A DNA stretch of 64,000 nt from Tenuifilum sp. 4138str. GTDB lineage: Bacteria > Bacteroidota > Bacteroidia > Bacteroidales > Tenuifilaceae. Both the position numbers and the translations under genes were made by a program. Below are positions 9,428 through 17,841 of this stretch, piece by piece. Within the stretch, counting starts at the first letter, position 1. Each line of letters begins with the position of its first letter. Under the pieces are notes generated by a model that did no database searches, was not told where the DNA came from, and saw only the letters and a program-made list of their open reading frames with translations. The DNA lies in assembly GCF_041102575.1 (NCBI RefSeq), contig NZ_JBGCUE010000007.1, positions 117,413 to 181,412 on the forward strand, given 5' to 3'.

Positions 9428-9435
9428 TATATTTG
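9428..9435 (+). promoter_or_regulatory. -7 box for tmRNA
   Basis: TATATTTG matches TAnnTTTG exactly, 16 bp before the mature tmRNA 5' end. This predicts a short leader removed by RNase P. Confidence 0.6.
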
Positions 9436-9451
9436 CAGTTCAATCAGCCAG

Positions 9452-9850
9452 GGGGCTGACGTGGTTTTGACAGCAAGTAGAATGGGTTTGTAAGCATGCC
9501 GAGCGTCGTGAGGCCGGCTCGTTAATCCCGGGCACAAACCAATAAACGGCGAAACTAACTACGCTCTCGCTGCCTAATAACTCCAGGAGTTAAGGCTTAA
9601 TCCCTGCGCCAAGGATGTGCGGGGACGAGATGTCCCGCCGGAAATTACGCCCTGTTGTTTCCGGCATATGGGGCACCGATCAAACGGGGATAGTTGGGGC
9701 GACACCTTTAAACCCCAATGAAACAACCAAAGGTTAAGGATTGGTTCGGTCGCCTTTCACCTGGCCAATCCCGACAACCAAGAAAGGCTAAGCATGTAGA
9801 AAGCAAACTGGTTCCTTGTTTGGACGAGGGTTCGATTCCCTCCAGCTCCA
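9452..9850 (+). ncRNA. ssrA: transfer-messenger RNA (tmRNA)
   Basis: The 5' GGGGCUG (9452-9458) pairs over 7 bp with 3' CAGCUCC (9843-9849), followed by discriminator A at 9850; CCA is not encoded. The 3' part has the T-arm GGTTCGATTCC-like sequence (about 9829-9839). The mRNA-like part encodes GETNYALAA at 9548-9574, followed by two TAA stops. I recall the same tag from Bacteroides. Pseudoknot-like GC-rich segments follow. tmRNA with SmpB rescues stalled ribosomes and tags the nascent protein for proteolysis. It has its own promoter and a strong terminator. Confidence 0.97.
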
Positions 9851-9873
9851 CAAAAACTGATTCAAAAAAATTC

Positions 9874-9916
9874 AAAACACCCTAAAACATCAAATTTTAG
9901 GGTGTTTTTGTTTTTT
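9874..9916 (+). terminator. intrinsic terminator of tmRNA
   Basis: A perfect 14-bp stem (9874-9887 with 9895-9908) with a 7-nt loop is followed by GTTTTTTG. It lies 23 bp after the tmRNA 3' end. Confidence 0.92.
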
Positions 9917-9934
9917 GCATTCTTAGATTTTCAT

Positions 9935-10820
9935 TGTAAACGCAACTTTTAGGGGAATTAATTTAGGAGCGTAAGAGAAAAAACTAACTTTTTCAAGAAC
10001 GGGGAGAAAGGTTTTGAGCTATCCCCCTTCGTTCCTGACGGTTAAGTGGCTATCTTCGCCCCCTAAATCACCCCAGAAATAAGTTGCAGGATGAGACACC
10101 TAACACAGGAGCAAAGGTACACAATTTCACAAATGCTAGAGGCGGGGTATAGGAAAAGTGAAATAGCCATGACCATCGGGGTGAGCAAGATCACGGGAAC
10201 CCGGGAGGTCAGGCGCAACACTGCACGAGTACCTGCGACGGGGCAAGCCCTACCGTAGGCTCACGGGCAGGTACACCGATAACAGGGGGTGCATTCGCAA
10301 CCGCAGGGACATCAGCGAGCGGCCGCCCGAGGTGGATGCCAGGGTTCGCTTTGGTGACCTAGAGGTGGACACCGTCATCGGGGCAAACCACCGGGGGGCG
10401 CTGTTGACCATCATCGACCGGCTTTCCGGTTACCTCTGGATCCGGAAGCTGGAGGGTAAAAACGCTGCCGAGCTGGTGGGAAAAGCCCTCAAGGTCCTCT
10501 TGCACTGGAAGCCCTGGCTGCACACCATCACCGCTGACAACGGCAAGGAGTTTGCTGAGAATGAGGCTATAGCCAAAGATCTGGGAATTTTATTTTACCT
10601 TGCCAAACCATACCATTCCTGGGAGAGAGGGGCTAACGAGAACGCCAACGGGCTGATCCGCCAGTTCTTCCCCAAGAAAACCTGTTTGGATACCATCTCT
10701 CACGAACAGGTCTTGTGGGTGGAGAGGCTGCTAAACAAAAGGCCCAGAAAGCGTTTAGGGTTTTTAACCCCAAAAGAGAAACTAGAGGAATTATTGTTTA
10801 ACAAAAAAGTTGCATTTACA
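9935..10820 (+). mobile_element. IS30-family insertion sequence, internally deleted
   Basis: The left end TGTAAACGCAACTTTT (9935-9950) is the inverted match, with one mismatch, of the right end at 10805-10820. The element is 886 bp; intact IS30-type elements are usually about 1.0-1.1 kb. The interior is visibly more GC-rich than neighbouring DNA, suggesting acquisition. No clear flanking target duplication was found, as flanks CAT and GCT differ. It sits immediately downstream of the tmRNA terminator. Confidence 0.85.
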
Positions 10821-10826
10821 GCTTAA
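10091..10826 (+). pseudogene. IS30-family transposase, broken by deletion and frameshift
   Basis: The N-terminus from the ATG at 10091 reads MRHLTQEQRYTISQML and continues into a helix-turn-helix ending REVRRN, as in IS30 transposases. The frame then stops early (TAG at 10256-10258). A different frame continues with LHEYLRRGKPYRRLTG, followed by the catalytic domain: GDLEVDTVIG (first Asp), TADNGKEF (second Asp) and PYHSWERGANEN (Glu). About 70-80 residues between the DNA-binding and catalytic domains are missing. The stop lies just past the right inverted repeat. No active transposase can be made without a second copy. Confidence 0.88.
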
Positions 10827-10998
10827 ATCTACCCCTCATCAGCAATATCTGTAAGGCTAAATTGTTTATATTCTTTACATTTGCTCATGATTGCTTTTTA
10901 AGAACTCAAATTTAAGCTTTTCTAATTTAACTTGTTATAATTCAAAAGCTTGCTCTATTCGAACAGACATTGGGAAAGCTTATTATTTAATTAATTAC
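10827..10998. other. short AT-rich gap
   Basis: Between the IS right end and the T9SS-tailed pseudogene I see no gene or convincing regulatory site. Confidence 0.5.
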
Positions 10999-11973
10999 TT
11001 ACTGTTTAATTAGTTTAATTGTTGTAAGCCTATTGCTGTTAATGATTTGAACAATATATATCCCTTTTTCCCATTTTTTTGTTGTTACTACCGTTTGCTT
11101 ATTTTGAATGGTCGTGTTTAACACTTCTTTTCCTTCAACACTGACTACTTTTAATTGGATTGTTCCGGTTAAGCTTCCTACATCTATGGTAAACTGTTCG
11201 TTGGTTGGGTTGGGGTATAAATTGATGTTGGCGGCAGTGGGTGAAATAGTGGAAGTAGAAGAACTTATATCAAATACCCGTACATGTCCGGCATAGCTTC
11301 CGTTTCCGGCATTACCATCAGCCCCAATGGCCACGGTATTGGCATCGGGCATGCTCACGGAAGTGCCTGAATAGTCATTAGCTGCTTCGCCGTCAATGTC
11401 TGCGAGTTTTTGCACCCAACTGGTGCCGTTCCAGGTGTAAATGCGTACATGGCCAGCATCTGTGCCATTTCCGTCATTACCAAGAGCCCCAATGGCCAAG
11501 GTATTGGCATCGGGCATGCTCACGGAATAGCCTGACCAGTCACCAGCTGCTTCGCCGTCAATGTCTGCGCCTTTTTGCACCCAAGTGGTGCCGTTCCAGG
11601 TGTAAATGCGTATATGGCCGGCATCGGTGCCGTTTCCGTCATTAGCATAAGCCCCAATGGCCAAGGTATTGGCATCGGGCATGCTCACGGAATAGCCTGA
11701 TCAGTCACCAGCCGCTTCGCCGTCAATGTCTGCGCCTTTTTGCACCCAAGTGGTGCCGTTCCAGGTGTAGATGCGTACATGGCCGGCACTAGTGCCGTTT
11801 CCGGCATTATATGGGGCCCCAATGGCCACGGTATTGGCATCGGGCATGCTCACGGAATAGCCTGACCAGTTACCAGCCGCTTCGCCGTCAATGTCGCCGC
11901 CTTTTTGCACTTGGGCGTTGACAATGCTGTTGATACTGATTAAAGTAAGTACCGTTAATAATTTAGATTTCAT
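10999..11973 (-). pseudogene. secreted FG-GAP-like repeat protein with T9SS tail, interrupted by TGA
   Basis: Read leftward from the ATG at 11973: a signal peptide (MKSKLLTVLTLISINSIVNA), then four ~54-residue repeats (GADIDGEAAGDWSGYS, SMPDANT, VRIYTWNGT). A ~75-residue type IX secretion tail follows (NLYPNPTNEQFTIDV ... GIYIVQI). In the second repeat the conserved Trp codon TGG is TGA (11701-11703), splitting an otherwise continuous 325-codon frame. As read, only a 90-residue secreted fragment would be made. The repeats are also very similar at DNA level. TGA ends other genes here, so recoding is unlikely. Confidence 0.85.
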
Positions 11974-12353
11974 GTGTTTATAATTGATTTTTCAAGGTCA
12001 AATGGAACACGCCATTTATACTCATCTTCCTGTGTGTTAAAGGTTTTAGCATGGCTTGTTTCATCTTAATTATATTTTTGCCTTTGTTCAAATATATGTA
12101 TATAATATAAACAAATTTAAAAAAATACTTTTTTGCTAGTTTATGTGATGAGATAATGCAATACAACAAGGGTTAAGAAAATTGAGCTAGAACAAGCGTT
12201 TATACAGTAAATAACTTTGCTATATGCCGTATATTCAGTGTTTGGATAGTCTATAATTATTAATACTTTGTGTTTTCATTTGTTTCGTAACAGTTGTATG
12301 GAAATCTGATTCAACGTTTTATAACTTACTGAAAAATTATACATAAAGATACC

Positions 12354-12480
12354 TTATATTTTTATTGTTGAAATGCGGTTAAAGGTTCCGCTAACCGGGT
12401 CAAAATCGGCTGTTCCCCCAAAATATCCGGTGGTATAGACATTTCCCGAAGCATCTATGGCGATGGGTTTTCACTCCTCA
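12354..12480 (-). pseudogene. relic of an SBBP-type repeat protein
   Basis: Reading leftward from about 12478 gives AIDASGNVYTTGYFGGTADF, then DPVSGTF, to a TAA at 12354-12356. ASGNVYTTGYF...DFDP is the signature of SBBP beta-propeller repeats in Bacteroidota secreted proteins. Only about one repeat remains, with no start. It is probably a decayed neighbour of the T9SS-tailed pseudogene. Confidence 0.6.
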
Positions 12481-12877
12481 GCATATGCCCCCCGAATTGT
12501 TTAGCCCAAACAAATTATTGGGCGTTTGTAAATGTGCTTCAGCCTAAAATTTGAGCTTTGCGAGTGTTGTAATTGTTTTTCTTTCCATATTAATTTTGCT
12601 TTGATATGTTCTAAAAATTCATTTTAGTTTTTGATTAAAAAAAAAAAACAGTAGAACCCTAAACTGTAGCTTCTAAATCATCTTAAAATAAAAAAAATTT
12701 TTTATTTGCAACTTCTTAAAATTCAATTTCTTCTATCTGTCAGTCATTTATAACACAAATTGGTTTTTGACTTTATTGATGGTAAAGGTCGCATGTATGG
12801 TGTCGTTTAGCAATTCGAAGCACGAACTTGTCAAGCCGTTACAACGTTTATTAGATGCAACACCCTAGAAATTAGAA
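12481..12877. other. gene-free AT-rich DNA
   Basis: Contains poly-A and poly-T runs and no supportable gene. Together with the two pseudogenes and the IS it makes 9.9-12.9 kb a decaying accessory patch. Confidence 0.5.
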
Positions 12878-13366
12878 CTATCTGCCAAATGCACTACCGC
12901 CATGTGCTTTATTTTTTTTTTCTCTAATTTTATCCAGCAATTGATTCAATATATTAACTTCTTCAATCGTTAAATTACCAAGCAAGGTATCTGCTTTCAT
13001 TTCACAACTATACATTTTATCGAGAAGCTCCAGTCCTTGTGCTGTTATTTCAACTGATTTTTGTCGTCTGTCGGCAGGGTTTTCTTTTCTGCTTACCAAT
13101 CCTTTTTCAAATAACCGGTCAACAATTCGGCTAACATCAGAATCTTTATCGAGCATACGTTCTTTGATAAAACCGATAGAAAGCGGGGCCTCGGAACGAA
13201 AACCCCGCAATATTCTAAGCACATTGTATTGTTGTTCGGTAAGTCCATGTTTTTTAAGTGATTGATAGAACTCATAACTCAATTGTTTTGCAGTATAGGT
13301 TAGATTTATCAATCCTTTGTGATATTCGTTCCGAAATCTTCCTTTTATTTCGTCTTCAATTTTCAT
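12878..13366 (-). CDS. MarR family transcriptional regulator
   Basis: A 162-residue winged-helix protein. LTEQQYNVLRILRG (about 41-54) starts the DNA-binding domain, and SDVSRIVDRLFEKGLVSRKENPADRRQK contains the recognition helix and wing with the conserved DRR. C-terminal helices would form the dimer interface. It is the last gene of the leftward detoxification operon, one base after the DoxX gene. The likely role is ligand-sensitive repression of the operon; a perfect dyad next to the promoter (17610-17625) is a candidate operator. The inducer cannot be read from sequence; quinones or electrophiles fit the neighbours. Confidence 0.9.
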   Translation of the reverse strand: MKIEDEIKGRFRNEYHKGLINLTYTAKQLSYEFYQSLKKHGLTEQQYNVLRILRGFRSEAPLSIGFIKERMLDKDSDVSRIVDRLFEKGLVSRKENPADRRQKSVEITAQGLELLDKMYSCEMKADTLLGNLTIEEVNILNQLLDKIREKKNKAHGGSAFGR

Positions 13367-13367
13367 T

Positions 13368-13724
13368 TTATTTTATCTTAAAAAAATCAGGTGTTCTTAA
13401 ATAAAAACCAACCCAAACTAAAATAAGAACAGCACTTGGCATTATAATACTCATACCCCCTGTCATGTGAATAATAATGGCTCCGCCCATGTAGGAACTG
13501 AGTAAAAGCGTTCCAAATCTATTTGTTTTTGGAAACAAATATAATAGGGCAGAGGTGATTTCGCCCAAAGCGATAATTATCCGCCAGTCACCTAAATTCA
13601 TTTGTTCCATTTGTTCTGGATGAAGAAACAATTTTCCACTAGCACTAAACAAGTAAAGTGCTGTTAATAAACCGGCAATTACCCATCCGGCAATTTTGTG
13701 AATCTTTTCAACTTTTGGTGTCAT
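13368..13724 (-). CDS. DoxX-like membrane protein
   Basis: A 118-residue protein with four hydrophobic helices (about residues 12-30, 47-63, 70-88, 93-108). The motif FSASGKLFLHPE after the first helix is typical of the DoxX-like family. Such small proteins often accompany redox-stress enzymes; the biochemical role is not settled. It is cotranscribed with the MarR gene (1-bp gap), 84 bp after the MFS gene. Confidence 0.8.
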   Translation of the reverse strand: MTPKVEKIHKIAGWVIAGLLTALYLFSASGKLFLHPEQMEQMNLGDWRIIIALGEITSALLYLFPKTNRFGTLLLSSYMGGAIIIHMTGGMSIIMPSAVLILVWVGFYLRTPDFFKIK

Positions 13725-13808
13725 AATTTTTTTGTTTTAAATGATTAAACTTTATTGATTCTAAATATTGACAAATACTCCAATTGCATGAGGAGCCTGA
13801 TTATATTT

Positions 13809-14990
13809 TCACTTCTGTTTCATTTTCTCTTCCGTAAGCATGGTAAATAAAACCAATAGGCCAAGTATGGCAATAAAAGCACCCAAATAATAGGCGCCAC
13901 TTAAACCGCTTATAGTAAAACCGATTCCAATAATAATAGGTCCAAGTGTTTGTCCTAATCGTAAAACCATGCCATTCAATGACATAAATGCACCTCGTTG
14001 GTTGTCGGGGGCAAGATTTGCTAAAACCGTTTGTAAACTCGGCATATTTAATGCTTGTGCGCTGCCAAAAATTAATACAATCGATATAAAAAGATATAGA
14101 CTCGTTATATTAGGTACTAACAATAAGACCATTAAATAGAGAAAAAAAGCCGTTTTTAACAAAAATAAACTGCCAAACTTGTTGGTAAGTTTCCCTATTT
14201 GCGTTGCAAAAATTGCTGATGTAATTGAACTTAATGACAACATGAGTCCAATACCAGGTGCCGATAAATTAAATTTTTGTTTCAGCAGAAATGGGATATA
14301 AGTTAAAAACGCCCCGTAAAGAATAATGAAGGTTATTACACTTAAAATAAAAATAGCAATAACTTCTTTTTTTAAAATGCTTTTTGAAATCGCCTGAAAA
14401 TATTCTTTTAAATTTTGAGATACATCAAATTCGGGTTCTTCCATACCAAAAATCACAAAAAATCCTACAGGTATAGCCAATAAGGGTAAAACAAAAGGAT
14501 AATACCAAGCAAATCCGGCCAGTGCCCCACCAATAAGCGGATAGCTCGCTGTGGATAAACTCAAAACACTTGCATTATACCCCATGGCAGCAGGTCGTTG
14601 TTTCCCTTTGAAAAAATCACCAATCAACGTTACATTCAGAGAGCCAAGTGATGCAGCACCAATACCCTGCAAAACCCTTAATAAAAGGATAATATAAAAA
14701 TCGCGAATGAAAAATATTGCAAAACCTGCTATGGCAAAAATAAACAAGGAGGGAACAAGAATTTTTTTTCTTCCCTTGCGATCGGCGTATATTCCGGCAA
14801 GTGGTGTTAAGAATATACCCGGTAGTGTAAATGCACTAATGAGAAGCCCTATGCGTGTTTTGCTTAAATTGAGTGCATCAGCCATTTGTGGCATGGCAGG
14901 GGTTATACTTGCAACACCCATTACAGCAATCAGTGTAATGCCGAAAATCACATACAGCTTTCGGTCTTTTAACAAACTACTTTCTCTCAT
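13809..14990 (-). CDS. MFS transporter (drug/electrophile efflux type)
   Basis: 393 residues with about 12 membrane helices. The loop after helix 2 reads GIYADRKGRKK, the GXXXDRXGRK signature of the major facilitator superfamily. LQGIGAASLGSLNV in helix 4 resembles the antiporter motif of drug:proton exporters. It probably expels a toxic compound handled by the enzymes encoded upstream. The ATG overlaps the stop of the methyltransferase by 4 bp (ATGA), indicating translational coupling. An 84-bp gap separates it from DoxX. Confidence 0.9.
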   Translation of the reverse strand: MRESSLLKDRKLYVIFGITLIAVMGVASITPAMPQMADALNLSKTRIGLLISAFTLPGIFLTPLAGIYADRKGRKKILVPSLFIFAIAGFAIFFIRDFYIILLLRVLQGIGAASLGSLNVTLIGDFFKGKQRPAAMGYNASVLSLSTASYPLIGGALAGFAWYYPFVLPLLAIPVGFFVIFGMEEPEFDVSQNLKEYFQAISKSILKKEVIAIFILSVITFIILYGAFLTYIPFLLKQKFNLSAPGIGLMLSLSSITSAIFATQIGKLTNKFGSLFLLKTAFFLYLMVLLLVPNITSLYLFISIVLIFGSAQALNMPSLQTVLANLAPDNQRGAFMSLNGMVLRLGQTLGPIIIGIGFTISGLSGAYYLGAFIAILGLLVLFTMLTEEKMKQK

Positions 14991-15583
14991 TTCAGTCCTA
15001 TTAATCGAATTACCGAAGCTTTTCCATTATGTTGCTTCCCTTCATTCAATTGGATCTCCATCTTTTCTGTTATTAATTCCGTTAAATCGGCAAAATCACT
15101 TTGAAGTTCTTCTTCAGAAAAGAGCATTTCAATTTTACTTGGTCCTCCGCTGTTGTAATGAATTTGTTCTTTGGAAAATCCCTCCAAAATAATAGTCCCT
15201 TTGGGCTTTAAAAAACGAATAAGTTTTTTATGATTGTCAGCTCTTGACAAAGTATGCGCGTAAAACAAACCAATCAGATCGAAAAAATCATCGGGATAAT
15301 CAGCCTCTTCAAAAGAAGAGAGGGTGTAATGAATTTCTACATTGTTTTCGGAAGCTAATTGCTGAGCTTTTTTTATAGCCTCGGAACTGCTGTCGAAAGC
15401 ATAAACCTCCCAACCCAATTTTGCGGCATATACAGCATTCCTGCCTTCGCCTTCGGCCGGAAGTAAAATTTTTCCGGGCTTGTGTTTTGCTAATTCCTGT
15501 TTAAAAAACTCATTGGGTTCTTTGCCGTAAACATATTCTTTTTGAGCATATCGTTCATCCCACTTGTTTTTTATGTCATTCAT
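14987..15583 (-). CDS. class I SAM-dependent methyltransferase
   Basis: 198 residues. ILLPAEGEGRNAVYAAKLGW (about 39-58) is a motif I variant (E/DxGxGRN) as seen in TehB- and thiopurine-type methyltransferases. YAFDSSSEA is motif II, and DLIGLFYAH with FLKPKGTIILEGF follow. It probably methylates a small toxic or thiol substrate rather than a macromolecule. The N-terminal WDERYAQKEYVYGKEPN is typical of this subgroup. It lies inside the detoxification operon, 17 bp after the dioxygenase and overlapping the MFS gene. Confidence 0.85.
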   Translation of the reverse strand: MNDIKNKWDERYAQKEYVYGKEPNEFFKQELAKHKPGKILLPAEGEGRNAVYAAKLGWEVYAFDSSSEAIKKAQQLASENNVEIHYTLSSFEEADYPDDFFDLIGLFYAHTLSRADNHKKLIRFLKPKGTIILEGFSKEQIHYNSGGPSKIEMLFSEEELQSDFADLTELITEKMEIQLNEGKQHNGKASVIRLIGLK

Positions 15584-15600
15584 ATTTTCTTGATTTAATG

Positions 15601-16410
15601 TTATCCGAACTTATATCCTGAAATTTTCACCCCCATAAGTGTACCGCTGTAATCTATGTTTCCTGTGTCGTTTCCTGCTGCTCCGGCTGCTACAAACAAA
15701 GGCACCAAGTGCTCACTTCTCGGGTGGCATTCCATGGCAGCAGGAGCCTTTTGCCAATTTTTTAATGCTTGATTTCTCGCATTTATGTCGTTGTTTAAAA
15801 CCGTTTTTGTCAGCCAGTCATCAAATTTTTGTGCATTATCGCTTGTATTTGAATTTTGGGACATAAACCCACGCATGTTGTGATAACTCATTCCCGAGCC
15901 GATAATCAGCACGCCTTCGTTACGCAGAGGTTCAAGGGCTTTCCCCAGTTTGATATGGGTTGCCGGCTCAAGCGTTTTTACTAATGAAAGTTGAACCACA
16001 GGGATATGGGCTTTAGGAAATGCAACCATCAGCGGCACAAAGGTTCCGTGGTCGAAGCCGCGATGGTATTCTCTTTTTGTTGTAAAACCGCTTGCCCGAA
16101 TCAGGTTTTCAATCTGATCAGCCAATTCAGGGTTGCCAGGTGCAGGCCAGTTTAAATGATATGTTGATTCGGGGAAACCATAGTAATCATAAAGTAAAGG
16201 CGGATTGGACCCAAAGTGAACGGTTGGGACATCTTCTTCCCAATGGGCTGAAATGACAAGAATTGCTTTTATTTCTTGGCTGAATTGCCTCCCCAACTTT
16301 TCAAGATATTCCTTTAGGTGGCCATACCCCACGGGGTCGTCAAAGGCATCGTTCATAACATGCCAGGGGCCACCTCCGTGAGGAATAAAATAAACCGGCA
16401 ACCTTGCCAT
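15601..16410 (-). CDS. DODA-type extradiol aromatic ring-opening dioxygenase
   Basis: 269 residues of the class III LigB superfamily (4,5-DOPA dioxygenase/YgiD type). His candidates for the metal site appear in FIPHGGGP (His11), ISAHWEED (His56), RGFDHGTFVP (about 118) and SGMSYHNM (about 177). These enzymes open catechol-like rings using Fe(II) or Zn(II). In this operon a catechol or hydroquinone produced by the neighbouring reductase would be a logical substrate, but that is inference. It is closely packed: 5 bp after the FMN reductase gene and 17 bp before the methyltransferase gene. Confidence 0.9.
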   Translation of the reverse strand: MARLPVYFIPHGGGPWHVMNDAFDDPVGYGHLKEYLEKLGRQFSQEIKAILVISAHWEEDVPTVHFGSNPPLLYDYYGFPESTYHLNWPAPGNPELADQIENLIRASGFTTKREYHRGFDHGTFVPLMVAFPKAHIPVVQLSLVKTLEPATHIKLGKALEPLRNEGVLIIGSGMSYHNMRGFMSQNSNTSDNAQKFDDWLTKTVLNNDINARNQALKNWQKAPAAMECHPRSEHLVPLFVAAGAAGNDTGNIDYSGTLMGVKISGYKFG

Positions 16411-16415
16411 AGATA

Positions 16416-16973
16416 CTATTTCCTTAAACTTTTAAGCGCAGTCCCCCAGCTAATGAGCTGATCAAGCATAGCATGTAGATTTTGCTCATGCAATTCAGCG
16501 GGTTTAAACACACTGAAATTTTCAAAGTCGGTAAACAGTGAAAGCAGTACCTGCGTCCGTACATCAGCAACCTGAAGTTCGCCCATTATCAATCGAAGAT
16601 GTTCAACTGCTCTTGCACCACCTGCCGAACCGTAGCTAACAAATCCTGCAGCTTTGTTGTTCCATTCTGCAAATAAGTAATCAAGGGCATTTTTTAAAGC
16701 ACCGGGTAGGGAGTGGTTATACTCACCGGTTACAAAAATAAAGGCATCGAGCGATTTGATTTTTTCTGCCCAGGCTTTTGTGTGTTCATTTTGATATTGA
16801 CCCATTGATGCAGGATACGGTTCGTCAAGCAGCGGCAAGTTGTAAGCTTTTATGTCCACTATCTCATATTCCGCATCATTTCTTTTTGAAGCCAATTCAT
16901 ATACCCATTTGGCAACTTGTTCTGCGTTGCGACCTGGACGGGTACTTCCTAAAATTATTCCAATTTTTAACAT
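16416..16973 (-). CDS. NADPH-dependent FMN reductase / quinone reductase
   Basis: 185-residue flavodoxin-like protein. GSTRPGRNAEQVAKW (about 9-23) binds the FMN phosphate. GEYNHSLPGALKNALDYL (about 83-100) is the hallmark of the NAD(P)H-dependent FMN/azo/quinone reductase family. It likely performs two-electron reduction of quinones or related electrophiles, avoiding radical intermediates. Its position just upstream of a ring-opening dioxygenase supports a reduce-then-cleave route. Confidence 0.9.
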   Translation of the reverse strand: MLKIGIILGSTRPGRNAEQVAKWVYELASKRNDAEYEIVDIKAYNLPLLDEPYPASMGQYQNEHTKAWAEKIKSLDAFIFVTGEYNHSLPGALKNALDYLFAEWNNKAAGFVSYGSAGGARAVEHLRLIMGELQVADVRTQVLLSLFTDFENFSVFKPAELHEQNLHAMLDQLISWGTALKSLRK

Positions 16974-16988
16974 AATATATCCTCCTTT

Positions 16989-17237
16989 TTATTTGTTTGA
17001 TTTTAATTGTTCTTCAATTGCATCTAAGCGGTCGTTAGCACCGTGAACCATCATTGTCACACGCACAAATGGCAATGCTAATAATAGCAAGGCAATTGAA
17101 ATAAGCAGATTAAACGTGTCGAAGTTTACAATATTCAACACAATCCCAACTATACCTATTAAGGCTGCAATAATTCCACCCGGTACTCCAAGTGGGCATC
17201 TGAGTTTTTTCGTTTTTCCCATTGTCTTAAATTTCAT
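16989..17237 (-). CDS. small two-helix membrane protein, unknown function
   Basis: 82 residues (or 77 from a second ATG at 17222). Two hydrophobic helices (about residues 19-38 and 44-62) are followed by a short charged C-terminus, NDRLDAIEEQLKSNK. I do not recognise the family. It sits 4 bp after the thioredoxin-like gene and 15 bp before the FMN reductase gene, so it belongs to the operon. Confidence 0.6.
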   Translation of the reverse strand: MKFKTMGKTKKLRCPLGVPGGIIAALIGIVGIVLNIVNFDTFNLLISIALLLLALPFVRVTMMVHGANDRLDAIEEQLKSNK

Positions 17238-17241
17238 TGTG

Positions 17242-17502
17242 TTAATATGAATTGAGTTTATTGATTAATTCTTGCTTTGTAGGAACACTTCTAAATACGA
17301 TTTCATTATTTATCAGCAATGTGGGTACTGAATGTATTCCTAATTTCATTGACCGTACCATGCCAACAGGCCCGTTTGCCAAGGTCGTTTTCAACTCAAA
17401 CCTATCACCAAATTCGGGTAAAATATCCTTCAACATTTTCTTCAACGTCTTACAGTTGGGGCATGTAAGCGTGTAATACATTTCTATTTTGATTTTTTCC
17501 AT
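17242..17502 (-). CDS. thioredoxin/glutaredoxin-like protein
   Basis: 86 residues with MYYTLTCPNCKTLKKML (about 8-24), a CPNC redox centre of the thioredoxin fold, and the cis-proline motif SVPTLLINN (about 58-66). It lacks a signal peptide, so it is cytosolic. It is the first gene of the leftward detoxification operon and may reduce disulfides or de-glutathionylate partners during electrophile stress. The substrate is unknown. Confidence 0.85.
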   Translation of the reverse strand: MEKIKIEMYYTLTCPNCKTLKKMLKDILPEFGDRFELKTTLANGPVGMVRSMKLGIHSVPTLLINNEIVFRSVPTKQELINKLNSY

Positions 17503-17601
17503 AAGGCTATTTTGTTTGTTGTTTTTGAGTCAAAAAAGTTAACGGAACCTTTTTTATTGTGTTTTATGTGTATATATCCATTTTTCTCATAAATAAAAGT
17601 A

Positions 17602-17625
17602 CAAACATAATATGTTGAAACATAT
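17602..17625 (-). promoter_or_regulatory. promoter with overlapping dyad (candidate MarR operator)
   Basis: On the minus strand TATGTTTG (17609-17602) matches TAnnTTTG, 100 bp before the first operon gene. Directly upstream, 17610-17625 is a perfect dyad ATATGTT-GA-AACATAT with 7-bp arms. A dyad in the -7/-33 spacer is a classic place for a repressor. Linking it to the MarR gene is inference. Confidence 0.6.
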
Positions 17626-17710
17626 ATTATGAAAGATTGTTCACTACAGCTTAAAAAAACTTTTAATTTATACTATCGTTTTGTTTTAGGATGAGTTTTT
17701 TGGCATTGTC

Positions 17711-17841
17711 GGTAACGGTTGGCGGTATGGTTAGTAAGGGAATGCGGGATTTTCCTCAGTCAAGTTACAGTTAATTTTGGAACGTCTCACTACACTCCAA
17801 AAACCACTGAACCCCTTATTAACTAAACCGCGCGTTGGCAA
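17711..17841. repeat. long imperfect palindrome in intergenic DNA
   Basis: GGCGGTATGGTTAGTAAGGG (17721-17740) pairs imperfectly with 17812-17833 (CCCCTTATTAACTAAACCGCGC-like). The arms are flanked by GTAACGGTTGGCG and CGCGTTGGCAAC and enclose ~70 nt. The form recalls integron attC sites, but the exact core triplets are not convincing. Confidence 0.5.

Noticed and set aside
9932..10823. Flanking target-site duplication for the IS30 element
   Set aside because: The three bases on each side (CAT and GCT) differ, so no duplication is claimed.
11701..11703. TGA might be read as Trp (alternative code)
   Set aside because: TGA ends other genes here, for example the membrane protein ending at 8110, the Lys1-side neighbour aroC and the lipoprotein ending at 49844, so a simple nonsense mutation is the better explanation.
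11978..12169. 63-residue frame on the minus strand
   Set aside because: AT-rich, lysine- and isoleucine-heavy random frame in the upstream region of the T9SS-tailed pseudogene; no motif.
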